NCBI GenBank assembly: GCA_900547285.1
Contig: URGF01000016.1
Span: 1 to 22,584, forward strand
Length of the DNA stretch: 22,584 nt
From: an uncultured Collinsella sp.
Lineage (GTDB): Bacteria > Actinomycetota > Coriobacteriia > Coriobacteriales > Coriobacteriaceae
Reading direction: 5' to 3'
The notes beneath the pieces were generated by a model. The model was not told the origin of the DNA. It made no database searches and saw nothing but the letters and a program-made list of their open reading frames with translations. Made by a program: the position numbers and the translations under genes. Positions 1 through 7,288 of this stretch are shown in pieces. Within the stretch, counting starts at the first letter, position 1. Every line of letters begins with the position of its first letter.

Positions 1-8
1 TACGCTTC

Positions 9-14
9 CCTCCT
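9..14 (-). promoter_or_regulatory. Ribosome binding site for a minus-strand gene starting just outside the window
   Basis: The minus strand reads AGGAGG here, followed by eight bases to the window edge. That spacing would place a start codon immediately beyond position 1. The gene itself cannot be seen, so this is an inference from one strong Shine-Dalgarno match. Confidence 0.3.
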
Positions 15-90
15 CTTTCACGTCACCTTGCTCGCTTAGGGGCGTTTTCGCTGACGTATGCTCAGTCTGCAACTCAATTCAGCTCCAAGC

Positions 91-124
91 AAAAAGGCCA
101 AAGTCCCGAAGGGCTTCGACCTTT
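91..124 (-). terminator. Intrinsic terminator after the yejK-like gene
   Basis: On the minus strand an imperfect stem (AAGGTCGAAG pairing with CTTTGGCCTT through GU wobbles) closes a short TTC-containing loop and is followed by five T. It lies about 25 bases downstream of the stop of the nucleoid-associated protein gene, as expected for its terminator. Confidence 0.65.
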
Positions 125-150
125 ATTTTTCTGCAGCGTCCAAGCGCAGT

Positions 151-1155
151 TTATCTATTCTCGATGCTGCCGATGTTTTTGAGCTCGATGGAGATGAGGC
201 CGTTGGGTTCGTTGACGAACTCGATGTACTCGGAGTTCGAGCCCATCTCGGCCGGAAAGCTGATCTCGATGCCCGTATCGGTGCGAATCTTGTGGTTGCG
301 CACGGCGGCGCGCTCGACCTGCTTGCGCTCCACGGGCACACGCTCGGGCACCTTCTCTTCGGTCAGCGCCGCACGTACACTCTCCTTGATGACCGGCTCG
401 TCCTCAAAGACCTCATCGACGATATCCCAGGGCGGCAGCTCCTCATCGTCCTCAACCTTCTCGGCAACGGCAGCCTTAACCTTGGCGAGCGCCACGGCCG
501 TGTTGGCACCGTGCTCCTCGGCGACTTCCTCGACCACGCGCGTCACGGTGTCGATGACCTCCTTGCCCGACACGCCCGTATCGCACCGCAGCAGACCGTC
601 GGGAATGAGCATACGGTCTTCGCCGGCAATCTTGCGCTTCTTGTCCACATAGCCGATCTCCATGGTGCTCGCGCGCACGATGGCATAGCTTGGCACCTTT
701 TGGGAAGGATTCGGCAGGATAGCATAGTGGCGCGCGATGTCGTTGCGTACCTCGCCCTCCTCGCGGCCCACCTCGTGCATAAAGGCCTGTTTGGAGCCCA
801 GCAGCATCACGGCAAACCAGCGGGCATCCTCGTCGTCGTCAAAGTCGGCCACGAGCACATCGGTGGACTCGGCTTTTTCGGCCTTGGTAAGCTCGGAGGA
901 AATGAACTCCGCAATCTGCTGCGACAGGTCTACGAACTCGCGCTCGCCAAAGAAATAGCCCTTGAGCTCGCCGCCAAATGCAGAGTTCTCGGCAAACGTG
1001 GCGCGCTTATTGTCGGCCGAGGTTCGTGCGCGGCGCAGATGCGTGGTCACAAAGTTGCGCACGGTACGGCTCTCGATATCGAGCTCGCGCTGGCTCATGA
1101 CGTTGACGGCAGAGTCAAAGTCCAGGATATGCAGAATCGCGTGATTGATTTTCAT
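151..1155 (-). CDS. Nucleoid-associated protein, YejK/NdpA family (37-kDa protein)
   Basis: Predicted 334-residue protein, close to the 335 residues of Escherichia coli YejK. The start MKINHAILHILDFDSG-like segment, the internal RTFAENSAF/GYFFGE region and the long acidic middle (residues about 200-270) fit the NA37 family of nucleoid-associated proteins, which bind DNA in the cytoplasm; their exact role is poorly defined. I start it at the second in-frame ATG (1155), because the ATG at 1164 has no room for a ribosome binding site, while 1155 has a GGA nine bases upstream. A TATACT -10 box lies 39 bases upstream. It appears to be a single-gene unit with its own terminator. Family assignment comes from recognised sequence pattern, not a search. 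Function beyond nucleoid association is not inferable. Confidence 0.85.
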   Translation of the reverse strand: MKINHAILHILDFDSAVNVMSQRELDIESRTVRNFVTTHLRRARTSADNKRATFAENSAFGGELKGYFFGEREFVDLSQQIAEFISSELTKAEKAESTDVLVADFDDDEDARWFAVMLLGSKQAFMHEVGREEGEVRNDIARHYAILPNPSQKVPSYAIVRASTMEIGYVDKKRKIAGEDRMLIPDGLLRCDTGVSGKEVIDTVTRVVEEVAEEHGANTAVALAKVKAAVAEKVEDDEELPPWDIVDEVFEDEPVIKESVRAALTEEKVPERVPVERKQVERAAVRNHKIRTDTGIEISFPAEMGSNSEYIEFVNEPNGLISIELKNIGSIENR

Positions 1156-1193
1156 ATACGGCATTCCGTTCTAGATCGATTTCGGCACGAACC

Positions 1194-1199
1194 AGTATA
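1194..1199 (-). promoter_or_regulatory. Probable -10 box for the yejK-like gene
   Basis: The minus strand reads TATACT, five of six matches to the sigma-70 consensus, 39 bases before the chosen start. No convincing -35 hexamer is visible at 16-18 bases upstream, so the promoter call is tentative. Confidence 0.4.
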
Positions 1200-1230
1200 G
1201 CGGTCGAGCCCGCCCCAGGCGCATCGAAGC

Positions 1231-1263
1231 TTGGTGCATCGGGGACAGGTTGCTTTGCACCAA
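1231..1263. repeat. REP-like palindromic repeat, copy 1
   Basis: A perfect 8-base inverted repeat, TTGGTGCA and TGCACCAA, encloses a 17-base loop containing GGGGACAGGTTGCTT. A second copy in the same orientation lies at 2445-2475, with only three loop substitutions. Together they bracket the DUF2974 gene; this copy sits three bases past its stop codon. GGGG(A/T)CAGGTT next to a palindromic arm resembles REP sequences handled by REP-associated tyrosine transposases (RAYTs), but no transposase is present in the window. Confidence 0.75.
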
Positions 1264-1266
1264 TGG

Positions 1267-2427
1267 TTAGCGCAGGAGCTCGGACTGCCAAGCCTCGAGC
1301 TGTTCTGCCAAACTCTTGCCGGCAGCGGGCATGTCGATCTGGGGTCGTTTGGGCAGCAGTGCGCATTTAAGGATTGCCACGATGGTCTGCGAGACAAAGC
1401 GTCGCGTATCCTCGTCAAAGCCTTGCGCAGCCTGGAGCATCACGGGCAGGCTCTCGCGCAGATTCCCGGCGATATCCGCAAACCGCTCAGCACCCGTAGC
1501 CTCAAACACGGAGAACAACGCATCTACAAAACGCTCGCGCTCGCTAGGTGACACTGCAAGCAGCATCTCGCGAATGGAGCCATCAACGTATCGAGCACCA
1601 GCGGACAGGCGCTCACAGTACACGAAGTCGCGATCATCAACCACCCAGCTAAAGGGATTATGCTGCAGCAGGCTGAACTCGGTGCTCTCAACGATGGCGT
1701 AGTCCTCCTGTGTCTCGAACATCATGCCAAAGATCGACGACCGAGGTAGCGTCTTGTCGATTCGCCCGGAAAGATCGGCAAAGGCGTTGCCGTTCAGAAA
1801 CTCCTCGACGAAGCCCGGACCATCATGGGAATACACCCGTTCGATTCGCTCACGGGCAACATCGGAGCACATCGCCGCACCGTACACCGCAAGGTTTCCA
1901 CCCTTGGAATGACCTCCGCACAAAAGCGGCCCGTCAATCGCATCCGCTGCCTCGTCCACATAGCGCGCCGCAGATTCCTGGGAGGGCACGGGACACCGGA
2001 ACGCCATGTTGAAGTCCTCTTTCCAGCCCACAATCGTGCTGTCGGTCCCCCGGAAGGAAAGATAGCTAAACCCCGCCGGAAATCGGAACGTCATAGCCGC
2101 AAACTGCTCCGTCGTCTCGGCATCACTCACGGTACGATAGCCGCAAACGTGCACGCCACGGTAGCGAGGGCTTGCTGCCACGGCCTCCAACAAGGCCCTG
2201 CTCCCCTCTGGATCCCACAGGTCGCCAATCATGTCCCGGTAGCACTCGGCACGAAGCAGCTCGCGTACGTCTAGGCCCTGCCAGTTCGTCAGCTCCGCCA
2301 TAACACCCGGCAAACGCAAATAAGACAACCACGCAAAGACCAGGCTATCCACCGCGCAGAACGGCCGTTCCTCAAACGGGTCAAACGCCGTCTGGGCATA
2401 GGTCAAAAAATTAGGCGAATCCGACAT
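1267..2427 (-). CDS. DUF2974 (Mbeg1-like) alpha/beta-hydrolase family protein
   Basis: 386 residues. The signature of the DUF2974 family is clear: YLSFRGTDS near residue 122, the nucleophile elbow GGHSKGGNLAVYG with Ser174, and the SHDGPGF segment around residues 200-206. These place it with alpha/beta-hydrolase-fold serine hydrolases related to lipases. The natural substrate is unknown. There is no signal peptide, so it is likely cytoplasmic. The ATG at 2427 has GGGAGG four bases upstream. The gene is flanked on both sides by near-identical palindromic repeats (1231-1263 and 2445-2475). It follows the ldh terminator with too little space for an obvious promoter, so expression may depend on read-through or on a promoter hidden in the repeat. 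Confidence 0.85.
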   Translation of the reverse strand: MSDSPNFLTYAQTAFDPFEERPFCAVDSLVFAWLSYLRLPGVMAELTNWQGLDVRELLRAECYRDMIGDLWDPEGSRALLEAVAASPRYRGVHVCGYRTVSDAETTEQFAAMTFRFPAGFSYLSFRGTDSTIVGWKEDFNMAFRCPVPSQESAARYVDEAADAIDGPLLCGGHSKGGNLAVYGAAMCSDVARERIERVYSHDGPGFVEEFLNGNAFADLSGRIDKTLPRSSIFGMMFETQEDYAIVESTEFSLLQHNPFSWVVDDRDFVYCERLSAGARYVDGSIREMLLAVSPSERERFVDALFSVFEATGAERFADIAGNLRESLPVMLQAAQGFDEDTRRFVSQTIVAILKCALLPKRPQIDMPAAGKSLAEQLEAWQSELLR

Positions 2428-2444
2428 GGCCCTCCCATCAACTA

Positions 2445-2475
2445 TGGTGCATTGGGGTCAGGTTACTTTGCACCA
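2445..2475. repeat. REP-like palindromic repeat, copy 2
   Basis: Arms TGGTGCA and TGCACCA form a 7-base inverted repeat around a loop with GGGGTCAGGTTACTT. It has the same orientation as copy 1 and lies 17 bases upstream of the DUF2974 start codon. It abuts the T-run of the ldh terminator on the minus strand. Confidence 0.75.
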
Positions 2476-2508
2476 AAAAGGCGCCCGGGCCGTGTGGGCT
2501 CGGACGCC
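2475..2508 (-). terminator. Intrinsic terminator of ldh
   Basis: On the minus strand, GGCGTCCGAGCC pairs with GGCCCGGGCGCC (one mismatch and one GU) around a five-base loop, followed by five T. It lies 33 bases after the ldh stop codon. Confidence 0.8.
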
Positions 2509-2541
2509 TTCATTGTAGCTTTTCGCTCTAGCGAGCTTGAT

Positions 2542-3492
2542 TTAGCAGGAGAAGTCGACGCTGTCGATGATGTCCTTGAGGGCCTTGGCGGAGGCGGTAA
2601 GCTCATGCTGCTCGTCATCGTTCAGCGGCACGGGGACGCGGCAGACAACGCCGTCGCGGCCAACGACGGTCGGCATGGAGATGGCAAGATCGGACAGGCC
2701 GTACTCGCCCACCATAAGCGAGGAGACAGGCAGAACGGTCTGCTCATCGCGCATGACGGCAGTGCAGATGCGCTTGACGGCCATGGCGACGCCATAGTAG
2801 GTGGCGTGCTTCTTCTCGATGATGGTGTAAGCGGAGTTCTTGACGTCCTCGGCGATGCGCTTCTCGGCAGCCTCATGCTCCAGATGACCGTGAAGCTCGC
2901 AGAAGGTGTTCAGCGGAACGCCGGCAACCTGAGCGCTGGACCAAGCGACAAACTCGGAGTCACCGTGCTCGCCCATGACGTAGGCCTGGACATCGCGCGG
3001 GTCGACCTCGACGTGGGCGCCGAGCATCTGCTGCAGGCGGCCGGTGTCGAGCACGGTGCCGGAACCGATGACGTGACCCTCGGGCAGGCCGGACATCTTG
3101 ATGGCGGCGTAGGCCAGAACATCAACCGGGTTGGAGACGATGAGCAGAATGCCGTCGAAGCCAGACTTCTTAATCTCGGGGATAATGGACTTAAAGATGT
3201 TGACGTTCTTGTTGACCAGGTCCAAGCGGGTCTCACCGGGCTTCTGGGCAGCGCCAGCGGTGACGACGATCATGGCGGCGTCGGCGACATCGGAATAATC
3301 GCCGGCGTAGATCTTCATCGGCTCGGCAAACGTCATGCCGTGCGCGATATCCAGAGCCTCACCCTCGGCGCGGTTCTTGTCCACGTCGATGAGGACCATC
3401 TCGGAGAACAGACCACTCTGCATCAGCGCGAACGCCGAAGACGAACCAACGAAACCGCAGCCGACAATAGCGACCTTCTTCTCGTTAACCAT
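2542..3492 (-). CDS. ldh: L-lactate dehydrogenase
   Basis: 316 residues, the usual bacterial L-LDH length. It interconverts pyruvate and L-lactate with NADH/NAD+ in the cytoplasm, regenerating NAD+ during fermentation. Visible features are the Rossmann motif G11-x-G13-xx-G16, the active-site loop AQKPGETR with Gln83 (the residue that selects lactate/pyruvate over malate/oxaloacetate) and Arg89, the D149-xx-R152 pair, and catalytic His176 in GEHGDS. I chose the ATG at 3492 because it has GGGAG six bases upstream and begins the canonical MVNEKKVAIVGCG. A longer in-frame extension to 3570 would run through a strong leader hairpin. The gene ends in its own terminator. NAD synthetase encoded nearby is thematically related but is not in the same transcript on present evidence. 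Confidence 0.95.
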   Translation of the reverse strand: MVNEKKVAIVGCGFVGSSSAFALMQSGLFSEMVLIDVDKNRAEGEALDIAHGMTFAEPMKIYAGDYSDVADAAMIVVTAGAAQKPGETRLDLVNKNVNIFKSIIPEIKKSGFDGILLIVSNPVDVLAYAAIKMSGLPEGHVIGSGTVLDTGRLQQMLGAHVEVDPRDVQAYVMGEHGDSEFVAWSSAQVAGVPLNTFCELHGHLEHEAAEKRIAEDVKNSAYTIIEKKHATYYGVAMAVKRICTAVMRDEQTVLPVSSLMVGEYGLSDLAISMPTVVGRDGVVCRVPVPLNDDEQHELTASAKALKDIIDSVDFSC

Positions 3493-3517
3493 TAGAAACT
3501 CCCATCTCTCTCCACAA

Positions 3518-3550
3518 GCAAGCCGCCCGGGAACGACCCGAGCGGCTTGC
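3518..3550 (-). promoter_or_regulatory. Strong hairpin in the ldh 5' leader
   Basis: On the minus strand GCAAGCCGCTCGGG pairs with CCCGGGCGGCTTGC (14 pairs, one GU) around TCGTT, ending 25 bases before the ldh start. There is no T-run after it, so it is not a standard terminator. It may stabilise the mRNA or end leftover transcription from the aminotransferase gene. The possible ldh -10 box CATAAT lies just upstream at 3582-3587 (weak evidence). Confidence 0.5.
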
Positions 3551-3693
3551 CGTAATCCCAATACATCCAATCGGGACTTTGATTATGCTCCTATTCGCAG
3601 CCAAAAATCGACCGTTTACCGAAATTGTTTGCAGAAATCGTAAAATAACTGCACGAAATCGGTTTCGAGCTATTGACGAGCCGAAATACCTTT

Positions 3694-4857
3694 CTAATAC
3701 AGGCCCGCCTCGCGAATGGCCTCGACAGCCAAAGCAATCTGGTCGGGCGGCAAGACCAGCGCCATGCGCACGTGCCCCTCGCCCGAAGGACCAAAGCTCG
3801 CGCCCGGCGTCACCACAACGCCGGCCTTCTCCATGAGCTCCTCGCAAAACGCCATGGAATCGGTGCGACCACCGGGAAGCTTGGCCCACACAAACATAGA
3901 GCCATGCGCGTTGGGACGCTCCCAGCCCAGGCCCTCAAGACCGTCGCACAGGGCATCGCGGCGCTCCTGGTACTTCAGACGCTGCGCCTCGACCTCATCG
4001 CGCGGACCGTTCAGGCAGGCGATAGCAGCCTTCTGGATCGGGAAGAACATACCAAAGTCGATCTGGCCGCGCAGCTTGGCAAAGGCAGAGACCACGTCCT
4101 CGCGGCCGACCAAAAAGCCGATACGCGCACCGGTAACGTTAAACGACTTGGAAAGCGAGAAGAACTCCACGCCCACCTCAAGCGCACCAGGATACTGCAA
4201 GAAGCTTCCGCCCGGCTCGCCGTCGAACACGATGTCGGAGTACGCGTTGTCATGGACGATGAGCAGGTCGTGCTCGCGGGCGAAAGCGATGATCTCCTCG
4301 TAGACCTCGGGCGTGCCCACCGAGCCGACCGGGTTGGCGGGCAACGACACGATCATATACTTGGCACGATCGGCCACCTCGGGATCGATGCCCGCCACAT
4401 AGGGCAGGTAATTATGCTCGGCGACCAACGGATAGTACTCGAGCTTGGCATCGGCGATCTTGGCGCCCGCCTCAAAGACCGGGTAGCACGGATCGGGAAC
4501 CAAAATGGTGTCACCCGGATCGAGCAGGGCCAGGCCCAAATGGCCCACGCCCTCCTGCGTGCCGTTGCACGACTGCACCATAGACGGCGTAATGCCCGAA
4601 ACGCCAAAGCGGCGCTCATAGTAATCGCACACGGCTTGCTTGAGTTCGGGCAGGTCGCGCAGGGCATACTTCCACATCTCGGGGTCCTGGGCCGCTTGCG
4701 TGAGCGCCTCGACCACGTGGTCGTACGGCTTAAAATCGGGCGTTCCCACGCTCATGTTGTAAATGGTCTTGCCCTGGGCCTTTAGCGCAAGCAGTTTGTT
4801 GTTGAGCGAGGCGAAGACCTCCGCGCCAAAGCGGTCGAGACGCTGCGATGCCTGCAT
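3694..4857 (-). CDS. PLP-dependent class I/II aminotransferase
   Basis: 387 residues from the ATG at 4857 (AAAGGTGG upstream). Fold-type I aminotransferase hallmarks are visible: N175 in SLPANPVGS, D203 and Y206 in HDNAYSDIVF, the Schiff-base lysine K237 in SLSKSFNVTGARIGF with the phosphate-binding Arg245, and a C-terminal Arg in GHVRMAL for substrate carboxylate binding. The overall pattern (early GTPDF, then CNGTQEG) resembles the LL-diaminopimelate/alanine aminotransferase branch; the true amino-acid substrate cannot be fixed from sequence. An in-frame upstream ATG at 4920 would add an arginine-rich stretch, but it lacks a ribosome binding site and its codons are the terminator-like hairpin at 4881-4908, so I reject it. 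Cytoplasmic. Confidence 0.9.
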   Translation of the reverse strand: MQASQRLDRFGAEVFASLNNKLLALKAQGKTIYNMSVGTPDFKPYDHVVEALTQAAQDPEMWKYALRDLPELKQAVCDYYERRFGVSGITPSMVQSCNGTQEGVGHLGLALLDPGDTILVPDPCYPVFEAGAKIADAKLEYYPLVAEHNYLPYVAGIDPEVADRAKYMIVSLPANPVGSVGTPEVYEEIIAFAREHDLLIVHDNAYSDIVFDGEPGGSFLQYPGALEVGVEFFSLSKSFNVTGARIGFLVGREDVVSAFAKLRGQIDFGMFFPIQKAAIACLNGPRDEVEAQRLKYQERRDALCDGLEGLGWERPNAHGSMFVWAKLPGGRTDSMAFCEELMEKAGVVVTPGASFGPSGEGHVRMALVLPPDQIALAVEAIREAGLY

Positions 4858-4875
4858 GGTGCCACCTTTCGATAT

Positions 4876-4908
4876 AAAAAGCGCGACGCTCCGACAAGAG
4901 CGCCGCGC
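4876..4908 (-). terminator. Terminator-like hairpin between nadE and the aminotransferase gene (possible attenuator)
   Basis: On the minus strand GCGCGGCGCTC pairs with GAGCGTCGCGC (11 pairs, one GU) around TTGTCG and is followed directly by TTTTTATAT. Only about 18 bases then separate it from the aminotransferase start. It can end nadE transcripts. Since no promoter fits downstream of it, transcripts reaching the aminotransferase gene must pass through it. Confidence 0.7.
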
Positions 4909-4952
4909 GATACGGGCCATCAGATTGCAAAAGTGTAACGCTTGCAGCCCCT

Positions 4953-4983
4953 ATATTAGTTCAATTTGGCCAACCTTAGTCAA
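4953..4983 (-). promoter_or_regulatory. Weak candidate promoter for the aminotransferase gene
   Basis: On the minus strand TTGACT (4978-4983) and TAATAT (4953-4958) are separated by 19 bases, longer than ideal. The -35 overlaps the end of nadE. If real, the transcript would carry the terminator-like hairpin in its leader. Confidence 0.25.
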
Positions 4984-6976
4984 TCGGATTGAGCGCGTCG
5001 ATCTGCGCGAGCCACAGACGCGAGCTGGCGTCGCTCGGCATGCGCCAATCGCCGCGCGGGCTAAGCGTCACCGAGCCCACCTTGGGACCGTCGGGCAGGC
5101 AACTGCGCTTAAACTGCTGAGCAAAGAATCGACGATAGAACGTACGCAGCCACGTATGGATGGTGGTCTTGTCGTAGACGCCCTCGAAGCTCTTGAGCGC
5201 CATGCGGTAGATCTTGCCCGGCTCAAAGCCAAAGCGCAGCAGGTAGTAGAGGAAGTAGTCGTGCAGCTCGTAGGGGCCCACCAGGTCCTCGGTCTTCTGC
5301 GCGATCTCGCCGTCGCCCGTGGGCGGCAGAAGTTCGGGAGACACTGGCGTATCGAGGATATCGAGCAGCACCTCGGCGATGCGCCCGCCAAAGACATCGG
5401 CCGCGTAGCGCACCAGATGGCGCACGAGCGTCTTGGGCACGCTCGCGTTGACGGCGTACATGCTCATGTGGTCGCCGTTGTACGTAGCCCAGCCGAGCGC
5501 CAGCTCCGACAGGTCGCCGGTACCGATGACAAAACCGCCGGCCTGGTTGGCAAGGTCCATGAGAATCTGCGTGCGCTCGCGCGCCTGGCTGTTTTCGTAG
5601 GTCACGTCCTGTACGGCCGGGTCATGCTCAATGTCCTTGAAGTGCTGCTCTACGGCCGCATGAATCGAGACCTCGCGGAAGCTCACACCCAGATCGCGGG
5701 CGAGCGACTCGGCATTGGACTTGGTGCGGTGCGTGGTGCCAAAGCCCGGCATGGAGACCGCCGTGACACCCGTGCGCGGCAGCCCCAGTGCATCGAAAGC
5801 ACGCACGGTCACAAGCAGCGCCAGCGTGGAGTCCAGACCGCCTGAAAGACCGATGACAGCCGCCATGGTACCCGTATGGGCAAGACGGGTCTTGAGGCCC
5901 GCGGTCTGCAGGTCGAGGATGGTCTCGCAACGCTCGGCCAGGTCACCATGGTCGGCCGGAACAAAGGGTGCGCGGGGGAAGACACGGTCGATGCCGAGTG
6001 CATCGCGCAGGACAGGCTCTTCGGCCAACACGCCCTCAAACGAAAACTCAACGGTTGTGGCCTCCGGTGCATCGTCCGCGCGCGTCCACGTCGTCGAGCG
6101 GCGGCGCTCGGCAACCAGACGATCGAGGTCAACATCGGCCACCGCCATGTCGCAGGTGAGAAGCCTGGTTGCGGCGAGCTTCGAGCCGTTTTCGTAGATA
6201 AGGTTCTCGCCCGCAAAGACCATGTCGGTCGTGGACTCGCCCTCGCTCGCATCGGCGTAGACATAGGCGCAGTACAGGCGCGCACTCTGATTGGAGATAA
6301 GGCTGCGGCGGTAATCCGCCTTGCCGATAATCTCGTCCGAGGCCGACGGGTTGAGAATCACCGTCGCACCGGCAAGCGCCATCTCGGTCGAAGGGGGTGC
6401 CGGCACCCACAGGTCCTCACAGACTTCAACGCCCAGCACCAGGTCCTCGGCGCCTTCATCACAGCAACGGTAGACAAGCCCCGAACCCAGCGGGACCGGA
6501 CCCTGACCGGCAAATTCAACCCACACGGGATCCGCAGGCGCCGGAGCAAACCAACGGCGCTCATAGAACTCGCCATAGTTGGGCAGATACTTCTTGGCCG
6601 TGAGGCCCAAAAGCTCGCCCGCGCAGCACACGGCGGCGCAGTTGTAGATATTCTCGGCAACTGCAACGGGAAGACCGATGGTAAAGACGACCGGCAACTC
6701 ACGGGTTTCATCAAGGATGTGCACAAGTGCCGCCTCGCAGGCATGCAGCAGTGTGCGGTTATGGAACAGATCGGCCGCGGTATAGCCGCACAGATTAAGC
6801 TCGGGCAACACCAACGCGCGAATGCCGCGCTCGGCAGCTCTGCGAACAGCTGCCAGCGCAACCTCGGCATTACCCTCGACATCGGCCACGCGAATCTGCG
6901 GCGACGCCGCCGCCACACGCAAAAAGCCATCGTTCTTATTAGCCGAAACGCAGCATTGCCTTGTTGATCTGGACAC
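4976..6976 (-). CDS. nadE: Glutamine-dependent NAD+ synthetase
   Basis: 666 residues, two-domain form. The N-terminal nitrilase-like amidase (about residues 18-300) shows the Glu-Lys-Cys triad: E59 in LPELNLCGY, K128 in AKKYLPNYGEFYE and C186 in EVCEDLW. It releases ammonia from glutamine. The C-terminal synthetase has the pyrophosphate-binding loop SGGLDS at residues 378-383 and the GTGDLSELALGW segment, and amidates nicotinic acid adenine dinucleotide using ATP. The start is GTG at 6976, with AAGGGG six bases upstream; no ATG fits before the conserved domain. It is cytoplasmic and performs the last step of NAD+ biosynthesis. It appears to be a single-gene unit with a hairpin terminator at 4876-4908. 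Confidence 0.95.
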   Translation of the reverse strand: MSRSTRQCCVSANKNDGFLRVAAASPQIRVADVEGNAEVALAAVRRAAERGIRALVLPELNLCGYTAADLFHNRTLLHACEAALVHILDETRELPVVFTIGLPVAVAENIYNCAAVCCAGELLGLTAKKYLPNYGEFYERRWFAPAPADPVWVEFAGQGPVPLGSGLVYRCCDEGAEDLVLGVEVCEDLWVPAPPSTEMALAGATVILNPSASDEIIGKADYRRSLISNQSARLYCAYVYADASEGESTTDMVFAGENLIYENGSKLAATRLLTCDMAVADVDLDRLVAERRRSTTWTRADDAPEATTVEFSFEGVLAEEPVLRDALGIDRVFPRAPFVPADHGDLAERCETILDLQTAGLKTRLAHTGTMAAVIGLSGGLDSTLALLVTVRAFDALGLPRTGVTAVSMPGFGTTHRTKSNAESLARDLGVSFREVSIHAAVEQHFKDIEHDPAVQDVTYENSQARERTQILMDLANQAGGFVIGTGDLSELALGWATYNGDHMSMYAVNASVPKTLVRHLVRYAADVFGGRIAEVLLDILDTPVSPELLPPTGDGEIAQKTEDLVGPYELHDYFLYYLLRFGFEPGKIYRMALKSFEGVYDKTTIHTWLRTFYRRFFAQQFKRSCLPDGPKVGSVTLSPRGDWRMPSDASSRLWLAQIDALNPID

Positions 6977-7045
6977 TGGAGGCCCCTTCTACCCTGAGAT
7001 TCAGTCTAACGGACGTTCACATATCTCTAACTAGCCAAAGCAACC

Positions 7046-7061
7046 TCTCAGTTTACTGAGA
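7046..7061. promoter_or_regulatory. Short inverted repeat upstream of nadE
   Basis: TCTCAGT and ACTGAGA form a 7-base inverted repeat around TT, about 70 bases upstream of the nadE start. It could be an operator for nadE. No matching regulator is encoded nearby, and chance cannot be excluded. Confidence 0.25.
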
Positions 7062-7100
7062 CGCCAACCTGTGCTAAGAGCATGTATTCCAAAAATATCT

Positions 7101-7140
7101 TTAATTAAAAAAGGAGAAATCGATAATCGACTTCTCCTTT
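7101..7140 (-). terminator. Intrinsic terminator of the radical SAM/peptide operon
   Basis: On the minus strand AAAGGAGAAGTCGA pairs with TCGATTTCTCCTTT (14 pairs, one GU) around TTA and runs into TTTTTTAATTAA. It starts 25 bases after the stop of the 36-codon peptide gene, making that peptide the last gene of the operon. Confidence 0.85.
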
Positions 7141-7164
7141 AAGCGAGGCAAGTTAATTCCGAAA

Positions 7165-7275
7165 CTAATGGCAGAATTTATCCATGTAGTCCTCAAAGTC
7201 GAACACTTCTACCACGACGCCCTCTTCCTGAGACTCTTTCAGTTGCTCCAAGAGATCTTTGTTAATAACGTCCAT
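7165..7275 (-). CDS. Small peptide, candidate RiPP precursor (36 aa)
   Basis: A 36-codon gene that begins MDVINKDLLEQLKES and ends FDFEDYMDKFCH, stop TAG. A perfect AGGAGG lies seven bases before the ATG and directly follows the radical SAM stop codon, so the two genes are tightly coupled. The peptide is very acidic (11 Asp/Glu against 3 Lys). Its N-terminal half looks like an amphipathic leader helix. After GVVVEV come four aromatic residues (F25, F27, Y30, F34), the penultimate Cys35 and the terminal His36, a plausible modified core. A strong terminator follows within 25 bases. Position, size and ribosome binding site strength argue for a precursor of a radical-SAM-modified peptide. I do not recognise the family, and core boundaries and chemistry are inference. 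Confidence 0.75.
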   Translation of the reverse strand: MDVINKDLLEQLKESQEEGVVVEVFDFEDYMDKFCH

Positions 7276-7288
7276 GCAGAAACCTCCT

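Noticed and set aside
58..1200. A 380-codon plus-strand frame over the yejK-like gene
   Set aside because: His/Leu/Gly-rich composition typical of antisense frames in GC-rich DNA; the minus strand carries the recognisable protein with promoter and terminator.
2452..3495. A 347-codon plus-strand frame over ldh
   Set aside because: Antisense shadow; it includes the ldh terminator and shows no domain.
3673..4785. A 370-codon plus-strand frame over the aminotransferase gene
   Set aside because: Antisense shadow of a well-conserved enzyme gene with no ribosome binding site.
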